NCBI GenBank assembly: GCA_017408185.1
Contig: JAFQVE010000501.1
Coordinates: 1 to 6,920, forward strand
DNA from: Oscillospiraceae bacterium
Lineage (GTDB): Bacteria > Bacillota_A > Clostridia > Oscillospirales > JAAYXM01
Direction of reading: 5' to 3'
Length of the DNA stretch: 6,920 bases
The notes under the pieces were generated by a model. That model was not told the DNA's origin, did no database searches, and saw only the letters and a list, made by a program, of their open reading frames with translations. Made by a program: the position numbers and the translations under genes. Below, one piece after another: positions 1 through 6,650 of the stretch. Numbering within the stretch: position 1 is the stretch's first letter; every line of letters begins with the position of its first letter.

Positions 1-198
1 AAGGTCGGTGAATTGCGGTTTTTCCACCTCATCCGCCTCGCCTGTGCTCGGCACCTTCTCCTCAAGGAGAAGGCTTTCAACGTCAGTATCAGACTTGTCG
101 GTCGGTGCGGCACCGCCACCACCTCCGCCACCGGCAGATCCCGTACCTTCACTTGAAGTTCCGGAATTTTCGGTCGACGGTTTACTTGTTGTCGAACC
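1..198 (-). other. Gly/Ser/Thr-rich linker leading into a probable SLH anchor
   Basis: After the Ig domain, residues about 2115-2176 are low-complexity Ser, Thr, Gly and acidic sequence with seven consecutive glycines at 2137-2143 (positions 112-132), then KPQFTDL at the window edge. Such linkers commonly join the catalytic part of clostridial surface enzymes to SLH domains, and 'F.Dl' is a typical SLH opening. Only four residues of the putative SLH domain are visible, so anchoring to secondary cell wall polymer is an inference. Confidence 0.6.
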
Positions 199-3100
199 GT
201 AGACGGTGATCTCGAAGCTTGTTGTACTCTCACGTCCCGAAGCATCGCGCGCGGTTATGACAAACGTATGTTCCCCAACCTGGCTTGAATCCGGCTTCCA
301 TGTCACCTTGCCGCTTACACTGTCTATTGACGCACCGCGAGGAAGATGTGTACCAACATACGTTATACTTTCCTCTGCGGGGCTCGTAGCATTCACCGTA
401 ACGCTGATTGAGGAACCTGCACTTGTCGTCAGATTATCAGACACCTCATCCAATACCGGTGCGGTATCTGCTGTTGCAGACAGTGGGATAACAAATTTAT
501 CATTTTCGGCTATGTTGTATACATATCCAAGCTCAAGGTTTTTGGAATCGCGATAGCTTTCTATTAACGTTACATCACCGACATTTAGAACGGCTTTTTT
601 ACCCGTAACTTCCGCGCTCTCAATTCTGTATGCGCCGTTGCTCTTACCGGAATTATCAACATAGATATATCTTCCGGCAAGGGAATTTGCATCAACTTCA
701 CTGTCAAGCTCTACGGTAATGTAGTTTTTCATCTTGAGTTCTTTCTCAAAATCAACCACCTTTCCGGAAACATTTGCAACGGCTTCTGTGCTGCCGATGA
801 TATCGCCATCATTCACATATGAATAAATGTTTTCACCGTCTTCGTTTACTGAGTAAACCCCGATAAACCCGCGGAAGTTAAAGCTTACATCTCCATCGGT
901 GAGCGTGTAGGTAACACCGTTGTTTGTTGCATAGATGATATAATCACTTCTGCCGGACTTAAGCTTTACCTTTATTGCCTTTGCAACATCTCCGGAGGAT
1001 TCTGTTCCGTCACTTGTAAGCGCAACACTCTCCATACTCTCGATATACTCGCTGCCCTTATACGGCTGAATGACAGAGGTGAAGAGAGTATCAAGCGCTT
1101 CATCGCTCTTTCTGTGAACGAGCATATAATCAAGCTCGGGAATATTCTTGTTGTGATGTATTTCCGGCGTTTCTGCCGTTGCAATACCAACACTTGATGG
1201 CGTCCAATCATTAAGTGCAGTCCATTTAAGGTTAAGCCCCTTTGAATCTGCAACCTGTTTGTTAAAGTCGGTCTGCTTGAAGTTTACTGAGAATTGTGCA
1301 TTCTCGGGCGACTCATCACGCTGTACATTGCGAAGCCACGTATAACCGCGCGGATAAAGCGTTTCGTAATAATAGCCGCCCTGCGTATTGGGATCTGTAT
1401 TAGGATCCTTGCCGTATTCCGTGTTTTCTCCGGCATATGTGCCGCCGTTCTGCGCTACCATATTCAGACCGTCGGTTGTTACACCGTTAAATGATTGTGT
1501 GTGGAAGCTGTAAATATGCTCATTCCCGCCGCGGACACGGAAGAAATCCACGGTATAATCAACTTCATTTGACGCCTGTACCGACACAAGCGTTCTGCGG
1601 TAAACATCAGTTTCCTCGTAAGCCTGCGGTGCCTCAACATCAACAAGCTTTACGCGCCCTGCGTCATCAAAATGAAGCGGTGTTCCGGCGCTTATATAGT
1701 TCTGCTGTTTTCCGTCTACAACAACGGTGTTATGCGAAAGCGTATTTCTTACCCACTGCAGTCTGTTCGGATCAGCCTGTGTTGCACCCGGATATCCAAG
1801 GTCAGGAGTAAAGTTAAAGCCATATGCATCAACACCCATTTGCAAAATGTCATAATGTCCGTGCGATGTTTCACTTTTTCCGTACCACAGCCATGCATCA
1901 CGCTCTAAGTTCTTTTCATTTGTGCCTTTCAGCTTCTCGCCGGCACGAAGCACTGCAAGACCATACTCTGCAAGATTTTCGCTTTCAAGCTTTATCTCTC
2001 CGTATTCATCCACTATATCTTCAATCTCGTCATCAATTGTCCCCATTCTTTTTTCAAATATATTTTTGAAAATTGATGGATTCGAGTGACTTTGTATAAG
2101 CAAATGATACATCCGTGCAAGCAGCGGATCTCCAATGCGCAGATATCCCATAAGCGTTGCTGCTTTGTCGGTTAGATTGCCCGTACTTGCCGTGCTGTAC
2201 TGGTCTCCTACCTGTAGGGAATAATTTCCAGCCAACGTCATTTTGAAGGTTGAATAAAACATCTTGCGGAATTTGGGATTGTTATACAAATTCAGCTCAT
2301 TATCCCTGTCATAATTGTAAAAAAGCTCAACCGTGTCCTGAATGTTTGTAAGCCATCCCTGGTTATATTGGATACTTACCTCATTACCAAAGCCATCGCG
2401 GTTTACATCCCGCAGAACGGTTGCAAGCATCTCGCCGCCTGAATTTCCCGTGTAAATCGAGAATTTCTTACCGTATTTATACTCTACCTTCTGCGTTATT
2501 ACTGAAGGTGCGTTCAACCACGCAAACATTTCCTCCGTCTCCGGCATTGAATCAAGAGCAATGGCGGCTGATGCAACGGTCATATGGTGTCCGCCGAAGT
2601 TCGATCTTATCTGTGCGTTCTTAGCCGCCTTGAAAATCTCACGGCATATACCGTCATCACAATTTTTACGTATCATTTCCGCAGAGAGCTTTTCATTCTC
2701 TAATCCAAACTCTACCGCTTTTTCAGAAAGATATTCAATAACCTTCGGATGCCCCATCAGCGGCCAGAATGCATCATATGCATTAGCAAAGCCTATTCCC
2801 TGGTTTCTTCCCCAGATGGAGCCGTCAATCTTCCCCTGGTTCGAGCCGCCGTGAGAGTGCTGAAACTCTATATACGGCTCCCATTGATATGTGGGATAAA
2901 CATCTGCAAATCTGTCGGTAAGTATCGCTCCGGGGATACCATACTTTTCATCACCCGTATATAGATATGCATCACGCAAGGCGTTAACAGCCGTGGGTAT
3001 ATAGTTGACAGGGCTGCCGTATGACCAGATGGAGAAATTATAAAAAGCAATAAATGCCTTTCTTATCGGAATGCCGGTTGATGCCTTTTCGCCGGTATCA

Positions 3101-6100
3101 TAGCCCCATCCGTCATCTACACCCCAGCGGCCGACTTCGCTTTCGGGAACGCCAAGGTCTTTGCCAACATTTTCATATAAATCATTGTGGAGATATCCAC
3201 CTTCTACGCCGTAACCGTAAAACTCATACCATTCAGGAGTGTTCTCTTCTGTCGGCGCTTCACAAGTGCATTCGGATTCATCCTTATGATAAAGCATTTC
3301 GTGGTGAAGCTGACGTGCGCGCGCAAGGTCAAACTTTCCATATTCATCTTTTCCGAGTTCATAGAAGCTTTCAAACTCATTTGACGGAAAAAGGCGCTTA
3401 CAATCCGGACACTGAATCTTCCACGGGCGGGATATCGGATCAACGCCCCATGCGTATGAGCCGTATTGGTCGCGGATATCCGTTCCGCAGTAGATACAGC
3501 TGTACGCATTTGGGTCATCCAGCAGCGCCGCCGTCATCGAGCGCGGAAGATTGTCCGGCTCAATCATGTCATAGATATAATCTATCTTATCCAGATATTT
3601 ATCTGCTTTCGCTGTTGCGCTTTTAACAAGAGTTTTTGCCCAGTCATAATTTTTTGCATTATAAAGCGCCGCTTCGCGCATTTCATCAGTATAAATCGTT
3701 GTTCTGTTCTTCTGCGTGCCAACCTTCACATCAAAAATAAGCTCATTCGTCTCTTTTGTCTCACCTCGGAATGATACGATTGCTTTTACGCTTGCTTCAC
3801 CTTCTGCACTTACAGAGAGAATACCTTCTTCTGCAGAAAGAACTCCAGGCTTCCCCGCGAAACTAAACTGTGCGTTTTCAAACGGAACAAGAAGAATATT
3901 TCCGCTGTTCATATGCGCAAGAAGGGTTATCTTTGTTTTGCTTCCTACATAAAGCTCATCAGAGAACGTTGTAAGCTCGGCGCTCTTCATCCCGCTGTTA
4001 TCCGTTACGCTTACCGTAAATGTCGCCTTTGACATATCTGTACCGTATCTTACCGTTGCGGTTATATTTGCAACGCCTTCATACACACCGGTAATAACTC
4101 CGTCATCTGAAACGCTTGCAATATGCGGCTGTTCTGAGGCATATTCCACGGAAATCTCGCCGGACGGAATTTCCGTTCCGTCAAGAAGGTATGCGCGTAC
4201 AGATGTCAGAAGGCTCTTTCCGACATCAACGCCGTTATTTTCGGCAATGAGCTCCACGCGCTTCATTCCGTCCACGCCGTCAAGCGTAAGAGAACGGATT
4301 GTGGTATACGCCGTAACCCCCGCCTTGAATATAATTGCATATTCGCCGGCGGCAGGAATATTCACTTCACCTATCCATGAATCCGCAAGCGTAAGGTCGG
4401 AAACAGTCGGGTCAAGCGTATTTATTGTCCCTATATAATAATCTGCCGTAAGATATTCTCCGGCATTTTCCGGCGAAACATCTGCCGGAATTATATACAC
4501 ATCGGAAGGACCTTCGCTATTGAAATACTTTATATACTCCATATGTACGGCATATCTTCCGCGCTCCGGAACCTTAATCCTGAAGCCGGTCCAACCACCT
4601 GCACTTCTGTGCATACGCATTCTTCCGCTCGGCGCAGCGTCGTACGCATAGCAATACGCAGCGTTATATTTATTGTCGGTCGTGCCGTACCATGCATAGT
4701 TGTCCTCGGTATGTTCATATTTTATGTTACGTACGTCGTTGGTTTTCGGCTCGGTTTGTCCTTCATCAATAATCGTCTGGACAAAATCCGAACTCCTTTT
4801 ATAGAACTTATAGGTTTTTGCCGCATTGCTGTACGGAAGTGTTTCATCCCCGGTGAGAGTTTTAACAGTTTCGGCTGTGTATGTTTTTCCGTCATACACT
4901 ATAGAGGCAGTCACCTTAACATCACCTGCACCGAGACCGGTAAATTTTCCTGTCGCATTATCAATTTTCAGAAGCTCTTCATTCGATGAGGTATATGTAA
5001 TCTTTGCTGCCGATGCATCTGCAAGACTTCCGTCGGACAGGTAAAGTGATACGCTCGGCTTTAATGTCGCTGAGATTTTAAAATCGACATAGCTGACAGC
5101 ACGAGCATCGCCGCCGTCAAAAATAAGGTTTGCGGGACGAACAGTTCCTCCGCCATCCTTGGTGCATACCCACACAACAAGGAGATCACCTGTAGCTTCG
5201 GCGTTGTACCCGAATTTATATTCACATAACGTTTTATCCTCAACACCGTTTGCCGTATCTAAAAAGTCAAGCCCCTCAATAATCGGCTCGGATTCTGCTA
5301 CCGTCTGTGCTATGTCTTCTTTTTTCGTATTTCCCGGAAGAAGATACATATCCGCAACCGTACCTCCGGTACGGGCAAGATAGCTGAGCGTTACATCATA
5401 AAAGCCCTTTTCCGGGATATTTATTTTATATGCTCCGTATTCTCCCTTATTAAGGAACATATTCGCATTGCTTGCATTCCAGTTTGGAGCTGAGGTTTCA
5501 TTCCACGTTCCGGTATAATCAACCCACTCAACTCTTCCTCCCGAAAGCGCATAGCTGATATCCTCCGGAGTCGCAAACGTTCCGGCTGTATACCCGCCCG
5601 TCCGGAGGGTTGTAGGATATGTTGCATAAAAGCCGGAATACTTCAGATTGCTTACCTTTATCTCATTTTCTGCGATAACCAGACTGCCGCTTTTTGTGTA
5701 TACCTTCGCCGTTCCCTCACCTGCAGCGGTGATAACATTTCCCGAAACGGTAACTACATTTGTATCAGAGCTTTCATATGTAAGCGATGCAATATCATTT
5801 GCACTACCCGCGCTTAAATCACTCATTGCAACAGACGTGGTCGTTATCGTTGTGCTCTCTCCGCTCGCAAGATTGAGTGTCGCTTTTGCAAGCGAGGACT
5901 CTGCATTTATCGGAGCTTTGCCCTCTCCCTTTCCGTCGAAAATAAGGTTTGCGGGACGGAGCGAACCTGCTTCTTTTGCTTTCCAGAGAACTATATATTC
6001 GTCTGCTTTGTCCGCAGTCCACGAAAAAGCTTCAGCTTTATGGAATGGGGTAATTGCAGTTTTATCATCGCTTGTTCCGAAGTCTACCGTCACCCTCAGC

Positions 6101-6540
6101 GTTGCCGAAGAGAGTGCGGTTGCGATATCTGCTTCTGCTGTTATCGGGAGAATATACATTTCTCCCTCTGCGCCTCCGGTTCTTGTTCTGTATTGAACAG
6201 TTACATCATACTTACCCGCTTTCGGAACACGGATTTTGTATGCACCGTATTGTCCTTCCGCTCCCGCATTAAGCGAAAGAACGCTTCTGTTCCAACTTGC
6301 GGCCTTTGTCGTTTGCGAAAGCCACTCCACACGCCCCGAGTTGTTTTTATACGTTATTTCATCAGTCGGGCTTCCGGTTCCCGGATAATCGTTTGTCGTC
6401 TGCTGTGTACCCACTAAAGCCGTCGGATATTCTATCTTTATTCCGGCATACTGTACGGTTTCATCCGCAAAAACAACTGTTGCCGGTATAAACGATATCA
6501 TCATCGACAGAGTTATTAATATTGATATAAATCTTTTCAT
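1..6540 (-). CDS. Giant modular secreted heparinase II/III-like polysaccharide lyase, probably SLH-anchored (C-terminus beyond window)
   Basis: A single open frame runs from ATG at 6538-6540 to the window edge, 2180 codons without a stop. The start is supported by GGGAG 7 nt upstream and an immediate signal peptide (residues 1-25, ending VFA before DE). Domains seen: CBM-like module about 30-205; BIg2-like about 208-298; second module about 300-478; BIg2-like about 480-563; diverged third module about 580-757; BIg2-like about 759-848; Ig-like about 851-940; lyase alpha-toroid from about 945, with CxxC pairs at 1015/1018 and 1044/1047 and NFGGHH at 1314-1319; heparinase II/III beta domain about 1540-1830 with HGH at 1560-1562, D1580 and H1603; auxiliary beta domain about 1920-2020; He_PIG-like Ig about 2028-2113; Gly/Ser/Thr-rich linker; FTDL at 2177-2180, resembling an SLH start. 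Known members of this lyase fold cleave uronic-acid polysaccharides by beta-elimination. Most are 600-900 residues, so this protein is far larger. The inferred role is cell-surface polysaccharide degradation; substrate and PL family number are not determined. Confidence 0.9.
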   Translation of the reverse strand, partial: MKRFISILITLSMMISFIPATVVFADETVQYAGIKIEYPTALVGTQQTTNDYPGTGSPTDEITYKNNSGRVEWLSQTTKAASWNRSVLSLNAGAEGQYGAYKIRVPKAGKYDVTVQYRTRTGGAEGEMYILPITAEADIATALSSATLRVTVDFGTSDDKTAITPFHKAEAFSWTADKADEYIVLWKAKEAGSLRPANLIFDGKGEGKAPINAESSLAKATLNLASGESTTITTTSVAMSDLSAGSANDIASLTYESSDTNVVTVSGNVITAAGEGTAKVYTKSGSLVIAENEIKVSNLKYSGFYATYPTTLRTGGYTAGTFATPEDISYALSGGRVEWVDYTGTWNETSAPNWNASNANMFLNKGEYGAYKINIPEKGFYDVTLSYLARTGGTVADMYLLPGNTKKEDIAQTVAESEPIIEGLDFLDTANGVEDKTLCEYKFGYNAEATGDLLVVWVCTKDGGGTVRPANLIFDGGDARAVSYVDFKISATLKPSVSLYLSDGSLADASAAKITYTSSNEELLKIDNATGKFTGLGAGDVKVTASIVYDGKTYTAETVKTLTGDETLPYSNAAKTYKFYKRSSDFVQTIIDEGQTEPKTNDVRNIKYEHTEDNYAWYGTTDNKYNAAYCYAYDAAPSGRMRMHRSAGGWTGFRIKVPERGRYAVHMEYIKYFNSEGPSDVYIIPADVSPENAGEYLTADYYIGTINTLDPTVSDLTLADSWIGEVNIPAAGEYAIIFKAGVTAYTTIRSLTLDGVDGMKRVELIAENNGVDVGKSLLTSVRAYLLDGTEIPSGEISVEYASEQPHIASVSDDGVITGVYEGVANITATVRYGTDMSKATFTVSVTDNSGMKSAELTTFSDELYVGSKTKITLLAHMNSGNILLVPFENAQFSFAGKPGVLSAEEGILSVSAEGEASVKAIVSFRGETKETNELIFDVKVGTQKNRTTIYTDEMREAALYNAKNYDWAKTLVKSATAKADKYLDKIDYIYDMIEPDNLPRSMTAALLDDPNAYSCIYCGTDIRDQYGSYAWGVDPISRPWKIQCPDCKRLFPSNEFESFYELGKDEYGKFDLARARQLHHEMLYHKDESECTCEAPTEENTPEWYEFYGYGVEGGYLHNDLYENVGKDLGVPESEVGRWGVDDGWGYDTGEKASTGIPIRKAFIAFYNFSIWSYGSPVNYIPTAVNALRDAYLYTGDEKYGIPGAILTDRFADVYPTYQWEPYIEFQHSHGGSNQGKIDGSIWGRNQGIGFANAYDAFWPLMGHPKVIEYLSEKAVEFGLENEKLSAEMIRKNCDDGICREIFKAAKNAQIRSNFGGHHMTVASAAIALDSMPETEEMFAWLNAPSVITQKVEYKYGKKFSIYTGNSGGEMLATVLRDVNRDGFGNEVSIQYNQGWLTNIQDTVELFYNYDRDNELNLYNNPKFRKMFYSTFKMTLAGNYSLQVGDQYSTASTGNLTDKAATLMGYLRIGDPLLARMYHLLIQSHSNPSIFKNIFEKRMGTIDDEIEDIVDEYGEIKLESENLAEYGLAVLRAGEKLKGTNEKNLERDAWLWYGKSETSHGHYDILQMGVDAYGFNFTPDLGYPGATQADPNRLQWVRNTLSHNTVVVDGKQQNYISAGTPLHFDDAGRVKLVDVEAPQAYEETDVYRRTLVSVQASNEVDYTVDFFRVRGGNEHIYSFHTQSFNGVTTDGLNMVAQNGGTYAGENTEYGKDPNTDPNTQGGYYYETLYPRGYTWLRNVQRDESPENAQFSVNFKQTDFNKQVADSKGLNLKWTALNDWTPSSVGIATAETPEIHHNKNIPELDYMLVHRKSDEALDTLFTSVIQPYKGSEYIESMESVALTSDGTESSGDVAKAIKVKLKSGRSDYIIYATNNGVTYTLTDGDVSFNFRGFIGVYSVNEDGENIYSYVNDGDIIGSTEAVANVSGKVVDFEKELKMKNYITVELDSEVDANSLAGRYIYVDNSGKSNGAYRIESAEVTGKKAVLNVGDVTLIESYRDSKNLELGYVYNIAENDKFVIPLSATADTAPVLDEVSDNLTTSAGSSISVTVNATSPAEESITYVGTHLPRGASIDSVSGKVTWKPDSSQVGEHTFVITARDASGRESTTSFEITVYGSTTSKPSTENSGTSSEGTGSAGGGGGGGAAPTDKSDTDVESLLLEEKVPSTGEADEVEKPQFTDL
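202..459 (-). other. He_PIG-type Ig-like domain (residues about 2028-2113)
   Basis: The stretch begins PVLDEVSDN and contains LPRGASIDSVSGKVTWKPD, then QVGEHTFVITARDASGRES and FEITVYG. 'LP.GasID..tG..tW.P...QvG.htf.v.a.D..G' is the hallmark of the He_PIG/cadherin-like putative Ig family common in bacterial surface proteins. It sits between the auxiliary beta domain and the flexible linker and is most likely a stalk or spacer. Confidence 0.82.
1050..3708 (-). other. Catalytic region: heparinase II/III-like alpha-toroid plus beta-sandwich lyase
   Basis: Residues about 945-1535 are helix-rich, Trp/Tyr-rich sequence fitting the alpha/alpha toroid of heparinase II/III-like lyases. NFGGHH (1314-1319) sits where these enzymes carry the charge-neutralising Asn and first His, and Tyr1392 (SIQYNQ) is a candidate catalytic Tyr. 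Residues about 1540-1830 are the heparinase II/III beta domain: SHGHYD (H1560, H1562), PDLGY (D1580) and SHNTVVVDG (H1603). In Pedobacter heparinase II, recalled as H406, H408, D426 and H451, the spacings are 2, 18 and 25; here they are 2, 18 and 23. This suggests both the catalytic His and the Zn site are retained. The enzyme is predicted to be active; substrate is unknown (glycosaminoglycan, alginate-like or other uronic-acid polymer). Confidence 0.82.
3400..3498 (-). other. Zinc-ribbon-like CxxC...CxxC element in the lyase N-terminal domain
   Basis: Residues 1015-1047 contain CIYC (C1015, C1018) and CPDC (C1044, C1047), separated by 25 residues with Trp, Tyr and Gly in between, followed by KRLFPSNEF. 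Four cysteines at this spacing suggest a structural zinc site. Two further cysteines (C1091, C1093, in ECTCEAP) lie shortly downstream. As I recall, similar 'CP.C....FP' motifs occur in some uncharacterised heparinase II/III-like proteins. Metal binding is inferred from the pattern alone. Confidence 0.6.
3721..4266 (-). other. Two consecutive Ig-like domains (BIg2-type) before the catalytic region
   Basis: Residues about 759-848 contain EYASEQPHIASVSDDGVITG followed by EGVANITATV, the classic BIg2 signature (Ser-rich strand, 'xVSDDGVITG', then a glycine turn and 'anItAtV'). Residues about 851-940 are a weaker Ig-like domain (GKPGVLSAEEGILSVSAEGE, then SVKAIVSF). Related BIg2-like domains occur at about 208-298 and 480-563. 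They probably act as spacers that hold the catalytic domain and binding modules away from the cell wall. No enzymatic role is expected. Confidence 0.75.
4270..4803 (-). repeat. Diverged third copy of the CBM-like module (residues about 580-757)
   Basis: This region keeps the core pattern GFRIKVPERGRYAVHMEY, the DVYIIP strand (like MYILP) and a closing RSLTLDGVDG (like RPANLIFDG), but shares little else with copies 1 and 2. Its first half is rich in Tyr and Trp (NYAWYG, AAYCYAYD), which could form an aromatic binding surface. It occupies the third position in the alternating module/Ig array, just before the two Ig-like domains that precede the catalytic region. Homology to the other copies is inferred from shared pattern and order. 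Confidence 0.55.
5107..5643 (-). repeat. CBM-like beta-sandwich module, copy 2 (residues about 300-478)
   Basis: The second copy has the same landmarks as copy 1 in the same order: YSGFYATYPTTL, GRVEW, a Trp-Asn pair, YGAYKINIPEKGFYDVT, RTGG, MYLLP and RPANLIFDG (468-476). At the DNA level, 20 consecutive bases are identical between 5120-5139 and 5939-5958, covering the RPANLIF codons. This indicates a duplication with retained constraint or recent exchange. The copy is followed by a BIg2-like domain (TYTSSNEELLKID then GKFTGLGAGDVKVTASI), so the duplicated unit appears to be module plus Ig spacer. Confidence 0.75.
5926..6453 (-). repeat. CBM-like beta-sandwich module, copy 1 (residues about 30-205)
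   Basis: This module starts YAGIKIEYPTAL and ends RPANLIFDG (residues 195-203). Internal landmarks are GRVEW, a Trp-Asn pair, YGAYKIRVPKAGKYDVT, RTGG and MYILP. The 'YGAYKI.VP..G.YDVT' pattern is typical of jelly-roll beta-sandwich carbohydrate-binding or accessory domains in secreted glycan-active enzymes. It recurs in copy 2 at residues about 300-478, with a spacing of about 270 residues that includes one BIg2-like domain. Carbohydrate binding is inferred; no CBM family was assigned. Confidence 0.75.
6466..6540 (-). other. Sec signal peptide of the giant lyase
   Basis: Residues 1-25 show a basic start (MKRF), a hydrophobic core rich in Ile, Leu and Met, and a small-residue cleavage site VFA followed by DET. 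This is a standard Sec-type peptide with signal peptidase I cleavage predicted after Ala25. It has no lipobox cysteine, so the protein is not a lipoprotein. Surface retention would depend on the C-terminal SLH-like region. Confidence 0.88.
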
Positions 6541-6547
6541 GTGTTTT

Positions 6548-6552
6548 CTCCC
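6548..6552 (-). promoter_or_regulatory. Ribosome binding site of the giant lyase
   Basis: The minus strand reads GGGAG, 7 nt before the ATG at 6540. It is the only good Shine-Dalgarno match near a start followed by a signal peptide, so it fixes the start. The base of the 6556-6579 hairpin ends 3 nt upstream, so folding of that hairpin could affect ribosome access. Confidence 0.8.
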
Positions 6553-6555
6553 ATA

Positions 6556-6579
6556 AAAGTGGGCGCCTCTGCCCGCTTT
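6556..6579 (-). terminator. Hairpin upstream of the lyase start: possible intrinsic terminator or leader structure
   Basis: On the minus strand a 10-pair stem (AAAGCGGGCA with its complement, two G-T wobbles) closes a 4-nt loop and is followed by CTTTTA. This has the form of a weak intrinsic terminator for the gene to the right. It lies between that gene's stop and the lyase RBS, so it could separate the two genes, attenuate read-through into the lyase, or simply be part of the palindromic repeat pair. The T-run is short, which limits confidence. Confidence 0.5.
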
Positions 6580-6614
6580 CCCGATTTTTCAATGTGCTTC
6601 CTCAATCTTATCAC

Positions 6615-6638
6615 GGGGCGGACAGAGGCGTCCGCCCC
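6615..6638. repeat. Perfect GC-rich palindrome in the intergenic gap
   Basis: GGGGCGGA at 6615-6622 pairs exactly with TCCGCCCC at 6631-6638 around the 8-nt loop CAGAGGCG. It begins 12 bases past the stop codon of the gene to the right. On the minus strand no T-run follows, so it is not a classical terminator for that gene, though it could protect the 3' end. GC-rich intergenic palindromes of this GGGGCGGA type are common in clostridial genomes (from memory). Its loop is the complement of the core of the neighbouring hairpin at 6556-6579. Confidence 0.7.
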
Positions 6639-6650
6639 TATATGTTTTTA

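Noticed and set aside
112..132. CCA/CCG-rich run as a possible DNA repeat or polyproline protein
   Set aside because: On the minus strand it is in frame and encodes the Gly7 part of the linker; codons are mixed, so it is not a simple triplet repeat.
206..556. Plus-strand open frame of 116 codons
   Set aside because: It is antisense to the He_PIG-type domain, which shows a clear protein-level signature on the minus strand.
3054..3626. Plus-strand open frame of 190 codons
   Set aside because: It lies wholly antisense to the lyase domain, its translation has no recognisable domain and is rich in His, Arg, Ser and Cys as expected of a shadow frame, and it lacks a convincing ribosome binding site.
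5648..6196. Plus-strand open frame of 182 codons with a somewhat hydrophobic product
   Set aside because: It is antisense to the first module and BIg2-like domain. Its hydrophobicity follows from the complementary codons of a Ser/Thr/Ala/Glu-rich protein, and it resembles no known family.
6605..6612. Possible -10 promoter element (TAAGAT on the minus strand)
   Set aside because: No acceptable -35 element lies about 17 bp upstream; that region is the GC-rich palindrome. The match is too weak to call.
6615..6638. Palindrome as an intrinsic terminator of the right-hand gene
   Set aside because: On the minus strand the stem is followed by GTGATAAG rather than a T-run, so it is listed as a palindromic repeat.
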